64,000 bases of DNA from Flavobacterium hydrophilum (lineage in GTDB: Bacteria > Bacteroidota > Bacteroidia > Flavobacteriales > Flavobacteriaceae): assembly GCF_003202405.1 (NCBI RefSeq), contig NZ_QJHL01000001.1, positions 1 through 64,000 on the forward strand, written 5' to 3'. Numbering within the stretch: position 1 is the first letter of the stretch; each line of letters opens with the position of its first letter. This document shows positions 17,672 through 26,559 of the stretch, piece after piece. The position numbers and the translations under genes were made by a program. Below the pieces are notes generated by a model. That model was not told the origin of the DNA. It was given only the letters and a program-made list of their open reading frames with translations, and ran no database searches.

Positions 17672-18799
17672 TTATATTACGCATATTTTTTTTGCTGCTG
17701 ACTCTAGTGTGAAGTTGTCTTTGGCGAAACAAAAGCGTATCAATTTCTGATCTTTGTGGTCAGAGTAGAAAGTAGAAATTGGAATTGCAGCAACACCATG
17801 CTGAGTAATCAGGTTTTTGCAGAAGGTAACATCATCTTCTTCTGAAATATTGGCATAAGAAGCTACCTGAAAATAAGTTCCTTCACAGGGTTTCAATTCG
17901 AACCGACTGCCTTGAAGCAGTTTTTGAAAATAATCCCGTTTTTCCTGATAGAATTTTCCAAGTAAATTTACATCAACTACATCCAGATATTCGCTAATGG
18001 CAGCTTGTGAAATACTATTAACGCTAAAAACTAAAAACTGATGTACTTTTTTGATTTCTTTCATTAAATGTTCCGGCGCAATGGTATATCCAATTTTCCA
18101 GCCCGTGATGTGAAAAGATTTTCCGAAAGAAGAAACCATTACACAACGGTCTAAAAGAAAGTTTTTGGTATGTGCCGAAATGTGTTTTTCTTCAAAAGTG
18201 ATGTATTCGTAAACTTCATCGGATAAAACTATAAGGTTGGGGTATTTAGAAAGTATTTTTTCCAGATGAAGGAAATCATTTTCTGTTAATATTTTCCCTG
18301 TTGGATTATGAGGATTATTAATGATAATGAGTTTGCTTTTTGAGGAACAGGCTTTTTCTATTGTTTCCCAATTTGGTGTGTAATCATCGTTTAGCGCCAC
18401 CCGAACTGGTTTGGCTTTGCATAGTAAAACAGGAGATTCGTAAGAATCGTAGCTCGGATCCAGAATAATGACTTCATCGTTTTCTTTTACTAAAGCCAAA
18501 ATGGTTGTGAAAATTCCCTGTGTTGCGCCAGCTGTAACCAAAAGTTCTATATCTGGATTAATTGTTCTGTTATAAGAACTCTGGATTAATTTTGCAATTT
18601 TATTCATCAACGGCGGATAACCTGCCATTGGTGTATATTGATGTACATTTTCTTTTGCTAATCTCGCTACAATATCTGTCAGCCTTTCATCAACAGGAAA
18701 ATTAGGAAATCCCTGCGAAAGATTTATTGCATTATGTTCAGCTGCCATTTTAGACATTACCGTAAAGATGCTTGTCGTTACATTTGGGAGTTTACTCAT
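17672..18799 (-). CDS. ybdL: Methionine aminotransferase (PLP fold type I)
   Basis: PLP-dependent class I/II aminotransferase, 375 residues. Lys227 in SSFGKSFHITGWK is the Schiff-base lysine. NNPHNPTG near 161-168 and SDEVYEY near 193-199 hold the cofactor. The N-terminal LSQGFPNFP matches the YbdL/kynurenine aminotransferase group, known to use methionine and aromatic amino acids. The substrate assignment rests on subfamily resemblance. Confidence 0.87.
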   Translation of the reverse strand: MSKLPNVTTSIFTVMSKMAAEHNAINLSQGFPNFPVDERLTDIVARLAKENVHQYTPMAGYPPLMNKIAKLIQSSYNRTINPDIELLVTAGATQGIFTTILALVKENDEVIILDPSYDSYESPVLLCKAKPVRVALNDDYTPNWETIEKACSSKSKLIIINNPHNPTGKILTENDFLHLEKILSKYPNLIVLSDEVYEYITFEEKHISAHTKNFLLDRCVMVSSFGKSFHITGWKIGYTIAPEHLMKEIKKVHQFLVFSVNSISQAAISEYLDVVDVNLLGKFYQEKRDYFQKLLQGSRFELKPCEGTYFQVASYANISEEDDVTFCKNLITQHGVAAIPISTFYSDHKDQKLIRFCFAKDNFTLESAAKKICVI

Positions 18800-18842
18800 G
18801 GTGAAGTTTGATTAGGGAAAGAATTGTAAAAGTAAGATTAGC

Positions 18843-19277
18843 TTAATCTATTACCATCGGAATGGAGTACAAAACTCTGACGATTTTATTATTTTGTTTT
18901 CCCGGACTCCATTTTGGAAATAATTTTAAAACACGTATGGCTTCCTTGCCTGTTTCGTGTCCAAGGTCTCTTAAAATTTTAATATCACTTAATGATCCAT
19001 CTTTTTCAAGTATAAAAGTGGCGTATATTCTTCCTTTTAAACCGTCTTTTGGATTTTTGAAGTTTTGTTTTATGAAAGCATTCATTGTTTCTAATCCGCC
19101 AGGAAATTCAGGTTTCACTTCTAATCCTGCGGTATTATAAACTTGATTTTCTTCTTCTTCTTTTATAACCTCTCCTTTATAATTATGGAGATTTTCCGGA
19201 GTTATTTTAACTTCTTCACTTTGAGAAAATACATTTTGTACGCAACAAATTAAAGTCAGAATTAGAAACTTTTTCAT
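18843..19277 (-). CDS. TonB C-terminal-domain secreted protein
   Basis: 144 residues with a signal peptide (cleavage near CVQNVFSQ). Residues about 55-142 match the TonB C-terminal fold: EFPGGLETMNAFIKQNFKNP, then ATFILEKDGSLSDIKILRDLGH, then FPKWSPGKQNNKIVRVLYSIPMV. There is no transmembrane anchor with a proline-rich linker, so it is not a full TonB. It may be a periplasmic relative; the role is unknown. Confidence 0.8.
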   Translation of the reverse strand: MKKFLILTLICCVQNVFSQSEEVKITPENLHNYKGEVIKEEEENQVYNTAGLEVKPEFPGGLETMNAFIKQNFKNPKDGLKGRIYATFILEKDGSLSDIKILRDLGHETGKEAIRVLKLFPKWSPGKQNNKIVRVLYSIPMVID

Positions 19278-19299
19278 AGAAGAGAGTTTAAAAGTTAGT

Positions 19300-20013
19300 T
19301 TACATTTTATGAATAATAAAAATCGTCGGTCTGTTATGTAAATCTACTTTTAATTTCTTCCAATCCGAAACTTTCATTGTTTTAATGAATTCCGTTGGCA
19401 AAGTAATATCTGTCGCAATACATAGATGTGTCGATGGATTTAAAATCTGTAAAAGATCTTCAACTAATTTATTGTTTCTGTACGGCGTTTCAATAAATAA
19501 CTGTGATTGGTTTTTATCCTGGGACAATTTCTCAAAATGGCGAATTGCCGATTTTTTTTCGTCTTTATCAATGGGTAAATAACCGTTGAAGGTAAAACTT
19601 TGTCCGTTCATTCCGGAAGCCATCATCGCTAATAAAATCGAAGAAGGTCCAACTAACGGAACAACCTGAATTCCTTTTTCGTGTGCTAATTTTACAATTA
19701 CTGCACCTGGATCTGCAACTCCGGGACAACCGGCTTCGCTCATTAAACCCATATTTTTTCCTTCTAACAAAGGTTTTATAAAGTCTAAATGTTCGCTTGC
19801 TTCCGTTCTTTTGTTTAAAGTAAAAAGAACCAATTCTGATTGTTTCTTTTCCGGGTAAACTGCTTTTATAGATTTTCTGGCCGTTTTGTCGTTTTCTACA
19901 ATATAATGGTCAATAATTTCTATAGTTCTTCTTACGGTTTGTGGTAAAACATCCATCGGATCGCTTTCGCCCATTGTGGTTGGAATTAAATATAATTTTC
20001 CCAGAAGTTTCAT
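19300..20013 (-). CDS. SAM-dependent methyltransferase, RsmI/tetrapyrrole methylase type
   Basis: 237 residues with the tetrapyrrole-methylase fold. LYLIPTTMGESDP at the start, MGLMSEAGCPGVADPGA near 92-108, VPLVGPSSILLAMMASGMNGQSF and FIETPYRN are the RsmI-family signatures. RsmI itself methylates C1402 of 16S rRNA, but this shorter version lacks the usual RsmI C-terminal region, so a different substrate is possible. It stands 20 bases from the TonB-like gene. Confidence 0.82.
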   Translation of the reverse strand: MKLLGKLYLIPTTMGESDPMDVLPQTVRRTIEIIDHYIVENDKTARKSIKAVYPEKKQSELVLFTLNKRTEASEHLDFIKPLLEGKNMGLMSEAGCPGVADPGAVIVKLAHEKGIQVVPLVGPSSILLAMMASGMNGQSFTFNGYLPIDKDEKKSAIRHFEKLSQDKNQSQLFIETPYRNNKLVEDLLQILNPSTHLCIATDITLPTEFIKTMKVSDWKKLKVDLHNRPTIFIIHKM

Positions 20014-20081
20014 GTATTTGATGGGTATAAAATGAAATACTTTTTCAATTAAATCTAAGGTTTAATAATTGAAAAAGTAAT

Positions 20082-20549
20082 TTAAGAATGTTTTTCGATA
20101 AGTTTTTTGGCAATTATTTCGGCAACTTCGTTCAGCATTTGATAAACGTTGTCAAAGCCATTTACTGCTCCGTAATAAGGATCAGGGACATCAACATTTT
20201 CATCCGGAAATAATTCATTTAGAATGAGATTCACTTTGCTCTTGTGTTCAGGAGTTTTGGCAAGATGAATAATGTCACGATAATTTGAATTATCCATAAC
20301 GTAGATATAATCAAATTCATCAAAATCAGAAGTTTTAAATTGTCTTCCTTTTTGACCATCAATACACAAACCATTTTTTTGAGCAACAGCAATAGAGCGT
20401 TTGTCAGGAGCGTGACCAACATGCCAGGAACCTGTGCCGGCAGAATCAACTATAAAATTTTCTTTTGGTAATTTGGACTCTAAAATGCCTTCAGCTAAAG
20501 GTGATCTGCAGATATTTCCCAAACAAACCATTAAAATTTTTACTGGCAT
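20082..20549 (-). CDS. Low-molecular-weight protein tyrosine phosphatase
   Basis: 155 residues. The CX5R catalytic loop CLGNICRS holds Cys9 and Arg15, and the DPYYG segment near 121 holds the general acid Asp. It would dephosphorylate tyrosine residues or related substrates in the cytoplasm. Its ATG follows the dnaA stop by 9 bases, so dnaA and this gene are probably co-transcribed. Confidence 0.93.
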   Translation of the reverse strand: MPVKILMVCLGNICRSPLAEGILESKLPKENFIVDSAGTGSWHVGHAPDKRSIAVAQKNGLCIDGQKGRQFKTSDFDEFDYIYVMDNSNYRDIIHLAKTPEHKSKVNLILNELFPDENVDVPDPYYGAVNGFDNVYQMLNEVAEIIAKKLIEKHS

Positions 20550-20558
20550 GATGCGCGT

Positions 20559-21986
20559 TTATAGCGTTAATTTTTTGTTGATATCTTCGACAAATTTTTT
20601 GAATTGTTTGTCTGTAGAAACTAAGTTGTCAACTGTTTTACAAGCGTGTAATACGGTAGCATGATCGCGATCTCCAATTTGAGAGCCAATGTTTGCCAAA
20701 GAAGCTTTTGTGAATTTCTTTGCAAAAAACATGGCCAATTGTCTCGCCTGAACCACATGTCTTTTTCTTGTTTTTGATTGAAGGGTTTCAATATCCAACT
20801 GAAAATAATCAGACACAATTTTTTGAATATAATCAATAGAGATTTCTCTCTTTACATTTTTAACAAATTTCTCTACAACACTTTTAGCTAACTCAATTGT
20901 TACTTCTTTTTTATTAAAAGAAGATTGAGCAATTAAGGAAATAATAGCTCCTTCAAGTTCTCTAACATTGGTTTTGATGTTACGGGCAACATATTCAATA
21001 ATGTCTTCCGGCATTTCAACACCATCACGGTAAAGAATGTTTTTTAAGATTGAAATACGAGTCTCGTAATCCGGCTGATGCAGCTCAGCGGATAATCCCC
21101 ATTTGAAACGGGATAATAAACGCTGTTCGATATCCTGCATATCAACAGGAGCTTTGTCAGATGTTAAAATTACCTGTTTTCCGTTTTGGTGTAAATAGTT
21201 AAAAATATGGAAAAATACATCCTGAGTTCCTGATTTTCCGGATAAAAACTGAACATCATCAATAATTAAAACGTCAATTAATTGGTAAAAGTGAATGAAA
21301 TCATTACGATTGTTCTTCTTGACCGAATCAATATATTGTTGTGTAAAAATTTCTGCAGAAATATACAAAACGGTTTTTTCAGGATATTTGTCTTTTACTT
21401 CAACCCCAATAGCATGTGCTAAGTGTGTTTTTCCTAAACCAACTCCACCAAAAATTAATAACGGGTTAAAGGATGTTCCCCCCGGTTTATTAGCAACAGC
21501 CATACCTGCAGAACGGGCTAAACGGTTTGAATCTCCTTCAAGGAAATTGTCAAAACTGTAGTTGGCATTTAACTGCGATTCAATTTTTAAATTTCTGATT
21601 CCGGGAATTACAAACGGATTTTTGAGTTCAGGATTTAAGTTTTTAAACGGAGCGTCAACCTCTTGCGGTTTCATTGGTACTCTATTGGAACTTGGCAACT
21701 GTTCGGTAAACGGTTGTTTATTTCCATAAGTGTTTTCCATTTTAATTTTATAGAGTAACTTTGCGTTTTTTCCCAGTTCTTTGGTAAGCGCAACTTTCAA
21801 TAATTTTACGTAATGTTCTTCGAGCCATTCGTAGAAAAATTTACTTGGAACCTGAATATATAACGCGTTGTCGGTTAGCTCAACTGATTTGATTGGTTCA
21901 AACCAAGTTTTGTAGGCTTGATCTTGAATATTGTCTTTTATAAAGGACAAACAGTTTTCCCATACCGATTGAGCAGTTTTAGTCAT
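20559..21986 (-). CDS. dnaA: Chromosomal replication initiator DnaA
   Basis: Binds DnaA boxes and opens oriC. The chosen ATG at 21986 gives MTKTAQSVWENCLSFIKDN, the normal N-terminal domain I; the open frame continues 19 codons further upstream without family similarity. 475 residues: Walker A GGVGLGKT, Walker B IDDVQFL, sensor region SDKAPVDM, and the domain IV signature DRDHATVLHACKTV. No convincing cluster of DnaA boxes is seen next to it. Confidence 0.97.
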   Translation of the reverse strand: MTKTAQSVWENCLSFIKDNIQDQAYKTWFEPIKSVELTDNALYIQVPSKFFYEWLEEHYVKLLKVALTKELGKNAKLLYKIKMENTYGNKQPFTEQLPSSNRVPMKPQEVDAPFKNLNPELKNPFVIPGIRNLKIESQLNANYSFDNFLEGDSNRLARSAGMAVANKPGGTSFNPLLIFGGVGLGKTHLAHAIGVEVKDKYPEKTVLYISAEIFTQQYIDSVKKNNRNDFIHFYQLIDVLIIDDVQFLSGKSGTQDVFFHIFNYLHQNGKQVILTSDKAPVDMQDIEQRLLSRFKWGLSAELHQPDYETRISILKNILYRDGVEMPEDIIEYVARNIKTNVRELEGAIISLIAQSSFNKKEVTIELAKSVVEKFVKNVKREISIDYIQKIVSDYFQLDIETLQSKTRKRHVVQARQLAMFFAKKFTKASLANIGSQIGDRDHATVLHACKTVDNLVSTDKQFKKFVEDINKKLTL

Positions 21987-22173
21987 AAATTCAGATAAAT
22001 TTTTTTTATTATTGATAAAGATTCTCCTAATAAAAGGGAGCAATTTTATTCCGTATTTCGGGATAACAAATATGTGAACAAATTTCTGTAAAAAAAAATA
22101 TTTTGGCTTCTAATTTTATAAAAAAATGTTGTAAGGAGTCTTTTTGAAATTAAATTTTTTTAATATATAAATA

Positions 22174-22578
22174 ATGAAAAATCATCAAACGCAAGTGCGT
22201 GTTCGTTACTCTGAAACGGATCAAATGGGTGTTGTATATCATGGGAATTATGTCCCGTATTTTGAGATAGGACGCGTCGAATGGCTTAGAAACAAAGGGA
22301 TTTCGTATAAAAGTATGGAAGAAAGCGGAATCGGACTGCCTATTGTTTCGATGCAGATAAATTACAAAAAATCGGCGCGTTATGATGAGCTTTTAACAAT
22401 TCATACAACTTTCAAAAGTCAGTCTTCTGTCAAGATTGAATTTGACTGCGCAATCTATAATGAAGCGAATGAGTTATTAACAACGGCAGTGTTTATTTTA
22501 GTATTTATTTCGTTAAAAACAGGTCGTCCAACCGCTCCTCCGGATTATATTTTAGAATTATTTAAAACGCTTGAATAA
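22174..22578 (+). CDS. YbgC-like acyl-CoA thioesterase
   Basis: 134-residue hot-dog-fold thioesterase of the 4-hydroxybenzoyl-CoA type. YSETDQMGVVYHGNYVPYFE near 12-31 has the catalytic Asp16 and the conserved His23. Family members hydrolyse short-chain acyl-CoAs or act with the Tol-Pal system; no tol genes are adjacent. It is divergent from dnaA and convergent with yigZ, whose coding region holds a terminator for it. Confidence 0.9.
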   Translation: MKNHQTQVRVRYSETDQMGVVYHGNYVPYFEIGRVEWLRNKGISYKSMEESGIGLPIVSMQINYKKSARYDELLTIHTTFKSQSSVKIEFDCAIYNEANELLTTAVFILVFISLKTGRPTAPPDYILELFKTLE

Positions 22579-22609
22579 TTGTTAAAATGAGGTGTGTTTT
22601 TATATTAAT

Positions 22610-23242
22610 TTAGGTAATTTTAATATTGATTTCAAACATTAAATCAAAAATGCTGAATATTGATTCGGCATTTTTTTTTCGTGTTTTGGTGATTATTTTG
22701 CCAATTGGCAGACCGGAATCTTCATCAATTTCCATTTCCTGAGATGTTATTTCTAATTTCTTTTCTTTGATTACACGCATTACTTTGTTCATGTTTTTGT
22801 AATCAAAAGAAATTAAAAAATGTACATCGATTGTTTTTTCAACAATTTGAGAAACCTCAAGTGCCATTTGGGCTGTGGTTTTATAAGCTGCAATTAGTCC
22901 GCCAACACCTAATTTAATTCCGCCAAAAAATCGAACAACCACTACCAGAACGTTGGTTAAGCCAAAAGATTGTATTTGTCCATAAATTGGAGCTCCTGCT
23001 GTGTTACTGGGTTCGCCATCATCATTTGCTCTGTAATAATTTTTTGGAGCTATACCAATTTGATAGGCATAACAATAATGTACAGCGTGAGGATGCTGCT
23101 TTTTTAAGTTTTCAATAATCGGTTTTACCTGTTCTTCATTTTCGATCGGAAAAGCATAACCAAAGAATTTACTTCCTTTTTCCTTAAAAAGCACTTCTTC
23201 AGAGTCAAAAGCAATGGTTTGATAGGTGTCGTTATATTCCAA
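22610..23242 (-). CDS. yigZ: YigZ/IMPACT-family protein
   Basis: Conserved protein of about 210 residues. The N-terminal UPF0029 domain carries KGSKFFGYAFPI, HAVHYCYAYQIG and NDDGEPSNTAGAPI, with GIKLGVGGLIAAY further on; a C-terminal ferredoxin-like domain follows. Its function is not firmly known; the eukaryotic IMPACT relative regulates translation. I chose the TTG at 23242 (MEYNDTYQTIAF), 10 bases after the HAD stop. The open frame could begin at an ATG at 23317, but that would overlap the HAD gene and add a residue stretch unlike the family. Confidence 0.85.
   Translation of the reverse strand: MEYNDTYQTIAFDSEEVLFKEKGSKFFGYAFPIENEEQVKPIIENLKKQHPHAVHYCYAYQIGIAPKNYYRANDDGEPSNTAGAPIYGQIQSFGLTNVLVVVVRFFGGIKLGVGGLIAAYKTTAQMALEVSQIVEKTIDVHFLISFDYKNMNKVMRVIKEKKLEITSQEMEIDEDSGLPIGKIITKTRKKNAESIFSIFDLMFEINIKIT
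22650..22679 (+). terminator. Terminator of the thioesterase, inside yigZ
   Basis: ATGCTGAAT pairs with ATTCGGCAT around ATTG and is followed by nine T residues. It lies 70 bases past the thioesterase stop, within the last codons of the convergent yigZ gene. Confidence 0.65.
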
Positions 23243-23252
23243 AAGTAAGAGT

Positions 23253-23855
23253 CTAAAGTATTTGTTTTTCAAATAAATCGACAACATCTTCTTTACCGAC
23301 CTGCAAATTCCAAACATGAAGACCTAAAGCTGCGGCTGCATCTGTATTTTCTTTTTTATCATCTACAAACAAAGTTCGTTTTGGGGACAGTTCGTGTTTG
23401 TTAATAATATATTGATAAGCTTCAGGATTTGGTTTTCGTTTTCCAATTTCAAATGAAAAATAAACTTTTTCAAAACATTGGTAAAAATCACTGTAAAATG
23501 AAGTACCACTTTTGTTTTCGAAAGTTTCAATATGAATTGAATCAGTATTGCTTAATAAAAATAAACGGTATTTTTTTGAAAGCATTTGCAGAAATTCCAA
23601 TCTGTACAAAGGAAAATCTGCCAGAACAGCATTCCATGCTTCCAGAATCTCTTCTTTTGAAGCGTTTGGCAGTTCTTTCTGAAAACCTCCTATAAAATCT
23701 TCATGAGAAATATCTCCTGTTTCAAATAAAAGATTTAATCGGTCAAATTCGGAATTCCATTCGGTCATACCTAATTTTTGTAATCCTGAAATGGTAGCTT
23801 GTTTATCTAAATTGATAAAAATATCCCCAAAATCAAAAATTATTGTATCAATCAT
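23253..23855 (-). CDS. HAD-superfamily hydrolase, YihX-like
   Basis: 200-residue phosphatase-like protein of HAD subfamily IA. Motif I is FDFGDIFINLD, resembling the FDLGNVIVD pattern of YihX, where the second acidic residue of the usual DxD is replaced. Motif II is LLSNTDS, and motif III/IV includes KRKPNPEAY and FVDDKKENTDAAAALG. The substrate is unknown; the YihX relative acts on glucose-1-phosphate. It overlaps the ribD stop by 8 bases, so it is translated with ribD. Confidence 0.88.
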   Translation of the reverse strand: MIDTIIFDFGDIFINLDKQATISGLQKLGMTEWNSEFDRLNLLFETGDISHEDFIGGFQKELPNASKEEILEAWNAVLADFPLYRLEFLQMLSKKYRLFLLSNTDSIHIETFENKSGTSFYSDFYQCFEKVYFSFEIGKRKPNPEAYQYIINKHELSPKRTLFVDDKKENTDAAAALGLHVWNLQVGKEDVVDLFEKQIL

Positions 23856-24897
23856 GATTTCTAACGTATATTAATTCGTCGTTTTGAATATAAGTTTTTA
23901 TTGCATTTTTCTTTGAAAGAGTTGGTGATTTTATCCCTTTTTCAAAAGAAGTTTTTCCAATAAAAATTCGTGCTTCATCCCAAATATTTTGGTCTATAAA
24001 AGACTGCAAAGTCTGTAAACCGCCTTCAATAATAATAGACTGAATTTGATTTTGATGTAAAACTTCCAAAATCTGCGGGATGATATTTTGATTAAAATCA
24101 ATTACTTCAAAGGTAGTGTTTTCTGCTGAAAAGCTAATTTCAGATTTTGTAAATAAGATAGTTTTAACGCTGTCGTCAAAAATAAAACTGTCTTTTGAAA
24201 TACGATTGTTTTGGTCTAAAATAACTCTTATCGGATTGTTTCCGGACCAGTCTCTTATATTTAATTTTGGATTATCATCAATTACGGTTTGAGTTCCAAC
24301 TAAAATTGCCTGTTCTTCACTTCTCCATTTATGAACCAATTGTCTGGAATATGGATTGGTAATCCAAACAGGTTTTCGTTCCTTAATGATTTTTTTTTCC
24401 GGAGCCAAAAAACCGTCCTGGCTTTCAGCCCACTTTAATATAATATAAGGTCTCTTTTTTTGATGAAAAGTAAAAAAACGTTTATTAAGTTCGTTACATT
24501 CATTTTCTAAAACACCAACTATTACATTAGAACCAGATTCTATTATTTTTTTAATTCCTTTTCCTGCTACCTTTTCATTTGGATCCACAGTTCCAACGAC
24601 GACATTTGGAATTTTATGCTCAATAATCAAATCGCAGCAGGGAGGTGTTTTTCCAAAATGACTGCAAGGTTCTAAACTCACATAAATAGTAGCTTTTTTT
24701 AATAGTGATTTGTCTTTTACAGATCTAATTGCATTGACTTCTGCATGGGCTTCTCCGGCTTTTTTGTGCCAGCCTTCGCCAATAATTTTGCCTTCGTAAA
24801 CAATTACACTCCCCACCATTGGATTTGGATATGTAGTTCCAAAACCATTTTGAGCCAGTTCGATGCAGCGTTTTATGTATTTCTCATGTGTATTCAC
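23848..24897 (-). CDS. ribD: Bifunctional riboflavin biosynthesis deaminase/reductase
   Basis: Two consecutive steps of riboflavin synthesis. The N-terminal deaminase (about 1-145) has the zinc motif HAEVNAI with PCSHFGKTPPCCDLI, and the C-terminal reductase (about 150-349) begins PYIILKWAESQDGF. The 349-residue length is usual. It leads a minus-strand unit with the HAD phosphatase and yigZ. The HAD enzyme could supply the pyrimidine phosphate phosphatase step, but this is inference. A TATTTTTG -7 element is at 24902-24909. Confidence 0.95.
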   Translation of the reverse strand: MNTHEKYIKRCIELAQNGFGTTYPNPMVGSVIVYEGKIIGEGWHKKAGEAHAEVNAIRSVKDKSLLKKATIYVSLEPCSHFGKTPPCCDLIIEHKIPNVVVGTVDPNEKVAGKGIKKIIESGSNVIVGVLENECNELNKRFFTFHQKKRPYIILKWAESQDGFLAPEKKIIKERKPVWITNPYSRQLVHKWRSEEQAILVGTQTVIDDNPKLNIRDWSGNNPIRVILDQNNRISKDSFIFDDSVKTILFTKSEISFSAENTTFEVIDFNQNIIPQILEVLHQNQIQSIIIEGGLQTLQSFIDQNIWDEARIFIGKTSFEKGIKSPTLSKKNAIKTYIQNDELIYVRNHD

Positions 24898-24901
24898 AGT
24901 A

Positions 24902-24909
24902 CAAAAATA
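24902..24909 (-). promoter_or_regulatory. Candidate -7 element of ribD
   Basis: On the minus strand TATTTTTG matches TAnnTTTG, only 4 bases from the ATG, so the transcript would have a very short leader or a slightly different start. Confidence 0.4.
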
Positions 24910-24974
24910 GTGATTTTTTGAGTTTTGAGCCGAATGTTAACAGGGGAGTTGAGGGACAATACGAAAAGTATGTT

Positions 24975-24982
24975 TATTTTTG
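24975..24982 (+). promoter_or_regulatory. Candidate -7 element of the GNAT gene at 25006
   Basis: TATTTTTG lies 23 bases before the ATG. A TTG at 24949 is 23 bases upstream of it and may be the -33 element. Confidence 0.5.
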
Positions 24983-25005
24983 TAAGGATAGAATGAATAC
25001 AGAAA

Positions 25006-25491
25006 ATGGAAAATTGGATTATCAGAGAAATTAAAAAAGAAGACAATCAGTCAGTTGCACAATTAATACGATCTGTTTTTGACGAAATGGAAATTCCGAA
25101 AACAGGGACAGCTTATGAAGATCCGTATTTAGATTTAATGTTTGAAGAATATAATAAGCTACGTTCGGTTTATTTTGTTGTTGAAAATGAGGGTGAAATT
25201 GTAGGCTGTTGTGGAATTGCGCCTTTAGAAAATGGCGATTCAAAGATTTGCGAATTACAAAAAATGTATTTTTTGCCTAAAACCCGAGGGTTAGGTATTG
25301 GAAAAGAAATTATAGAAAAATGTTTTGAGCAGGCTAAAAATTTTGGTTTTGAAAAATGTTATATAGAAACGATGCCTTTTATGCATGCTGCCCAAAGACT
25401 ATATAAAAAATCAGGATTCGAGTATTTAGATGCTCCTTTGGGATGCACAGGGCACAGTTCCTGCCCGGTTTGGATGTTGAAAGAATTATAA
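25006..25491 (+). CDS. GNAT-family N-acetyltransferase
   Basis: 161-residue acetyl-CoA-dependent transferase. The core is VENEGEIVGCCGIAPLE (about 59-75), LQKMYFLPKTRGLGIGKEI with the R/Q-x-x-G-x-G/A acetyl-CoA loop (about 85-103), and AQRLYKKSGFEYLD near the end. The late GCTGHSSCPVWM segment is seen in many such flavobacterial proteins. The substrate is unknown. It is monocistronic with its own promoter. Confidence 0.88.
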   Translation: MENWIIREIKKEDNQSVAQLIRSVFDEMEIPKTGTAYEDPYLDLMFEEYNKLRSVYFVVENEGEIVGCCGIAPLENGDSKICELQKMYFLPKTRGLGIGKEIIEKCFEQAKNFGFEKCYIETMPFMHAAQRLYKKSGFEYLDAPLGCTGHSSCPVWMLKEL

Positions 25492-25571
25492 AATTAAGAT
25501 TGGTGTAAAAATCATTTTGCAACATTAAGTTGTATGCAATTGGATTTATCCTAAAATACTCATAAAGCTAA

Positions 25572-26435
25572 ATGAAAATCAAACAATACAGAACTCTATT
25601 TATTAAGGAACTTTCTTCGTTATATGATGCATATGAAGCAGAGAGTTTTTTTTATTTGATATTAGAGGATAAACATAAACTTAGGCAGATTGATTTGGCA
25701 CTGAATCATGAATTAGCTTTTTCTGATGCAGATTTAGCAGTTTGGAGTACTTTTATAAATGAGTTGCATAAGGAAGTTCCAATTCAGTATTTACTTGGAA
25801 AAACAAATTTTTATGGATTGGATTTTGAAGTGAACGAAAATGTTTTAATTCCCAGACCGGAAACCGAAGAATTGGTTGAATGGATTGTTAATGAAAACAA
25901 ACAAAACGATAAACTCAAGAAACTAAAAATTCTGGACATCGGAACCGGAAGCGGCTGTGTCGCAATTTCGCTGGCTAAGAATCTGCCAAATGCAGAAGTT
26001 TATGCCATGGATGTGTCTAAGAAAGCTATAAAAACAGCAAAAAGAAATGCGGTAAGCAATAAAGTTGATGTGACTTTTATACTAAAGAGTGTTTTAGAAT
26101 TAGAGATTCTGAAATCGGATTATGATATTATTGTCTCGAATCCACCCTATGTTCGCAATTTAGAAAAACAGGAAATTAAAAAGAATGTTTTGGATTATGA
26201 ACCACACCTGGCATTGTTTGTAGAAGATGATGACGCTTTGATTTTTTACAGAAAAATTGCCGAATTAGCTCAAAAGAACTTATTGGAAAAAGGACAATTA
26301 TACTTTGAAATCAATCAGTATTTAGGAAAAGAAATGACTGATTTGCTGGAAAAAATGAATTTTAAAAATATTGAATTACGAAAAGATATTTATGATAATG
26401 ACCGGATGATGAAGGGTATGAAAAGTGATTTGTAA
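25572..26435 (+). CDS. prmC: Peptide chain release factor glutamine methyltransferase
   Basis: Methylates the Gln of the GGQ motif in release factors RF1 and RF2. 287 residues: a helical N-terminal domain (about 1-80) and a Rossmann methyltransferase domain with ILDIGTGSGCVAISLA near 119 and the diagnostic SNPPYVRN near 195. PIQYLLGKTNFYGL links the domains. It ends 16 bases before structured repeat copy C. Confidence 0.95.
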   Translation: MKIKQYRTLFIKELSSLYDAYEAESFFYLILEDKHKLRQIDLALNHELAFSDADLAVWSTFINELHKEVPIQYLLGKTNFYGLDFEVNENVLIPRPETEELVEWIVNENKQNDKLKKLKILDIGTGSGCVAISLAKNLPNAEVYAMDVSKKAIKTAKRNAVSNKVDVTFILKSVLELEILKSDYDIIVSNPPYVRNLEKQEIKKNVLDYEPHLALFVEDDDALIFYRKIAELAQKNLLEKGQLYFEINQYLGKEMTDLLEKMNFKNIELRKDIYDNDRMMKGMKSDL

Positions 26436-26450
26436 CATACATTTCTAATC

Positions 26451-26520
26451 TAGCCCCGATAGGAGTGGAAATCCTTTTGTGCCAGAGTTTGGTACAAAAG
26501 ATTGTAACGGATAGCGGGAC
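26451..26520 (+). repeat. Structured intergenic repeat, copy C
   Basis: TAGCCCCGATAGGAG and GATAGCGGGAC flank the perfect hairpin CTTTTGTGCC / GGTACAAAAG (one G-U). It lies in the convergent gap between prmC and the MacB-like gene, where it could also act in transcription termination. Confidence 0.7.
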
Positions 26521-26559
26521 AAAAGGTGTTTTGAAACGATTAACGTCTGCTTTTAAAAT

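Noticed and set aside
21987..22043. Longer DnaA start
   Set aside because: The 19 added residues are not typical and the internal ATG gives the standard domain I start.
22044..22173. Possible oriC next to dnaA
   Set aside because: Only one weak DnaA-box-like word (TGTGAACAA, two mismatches) is present and no cluster or AT-unwinding arrangement is distinctive.
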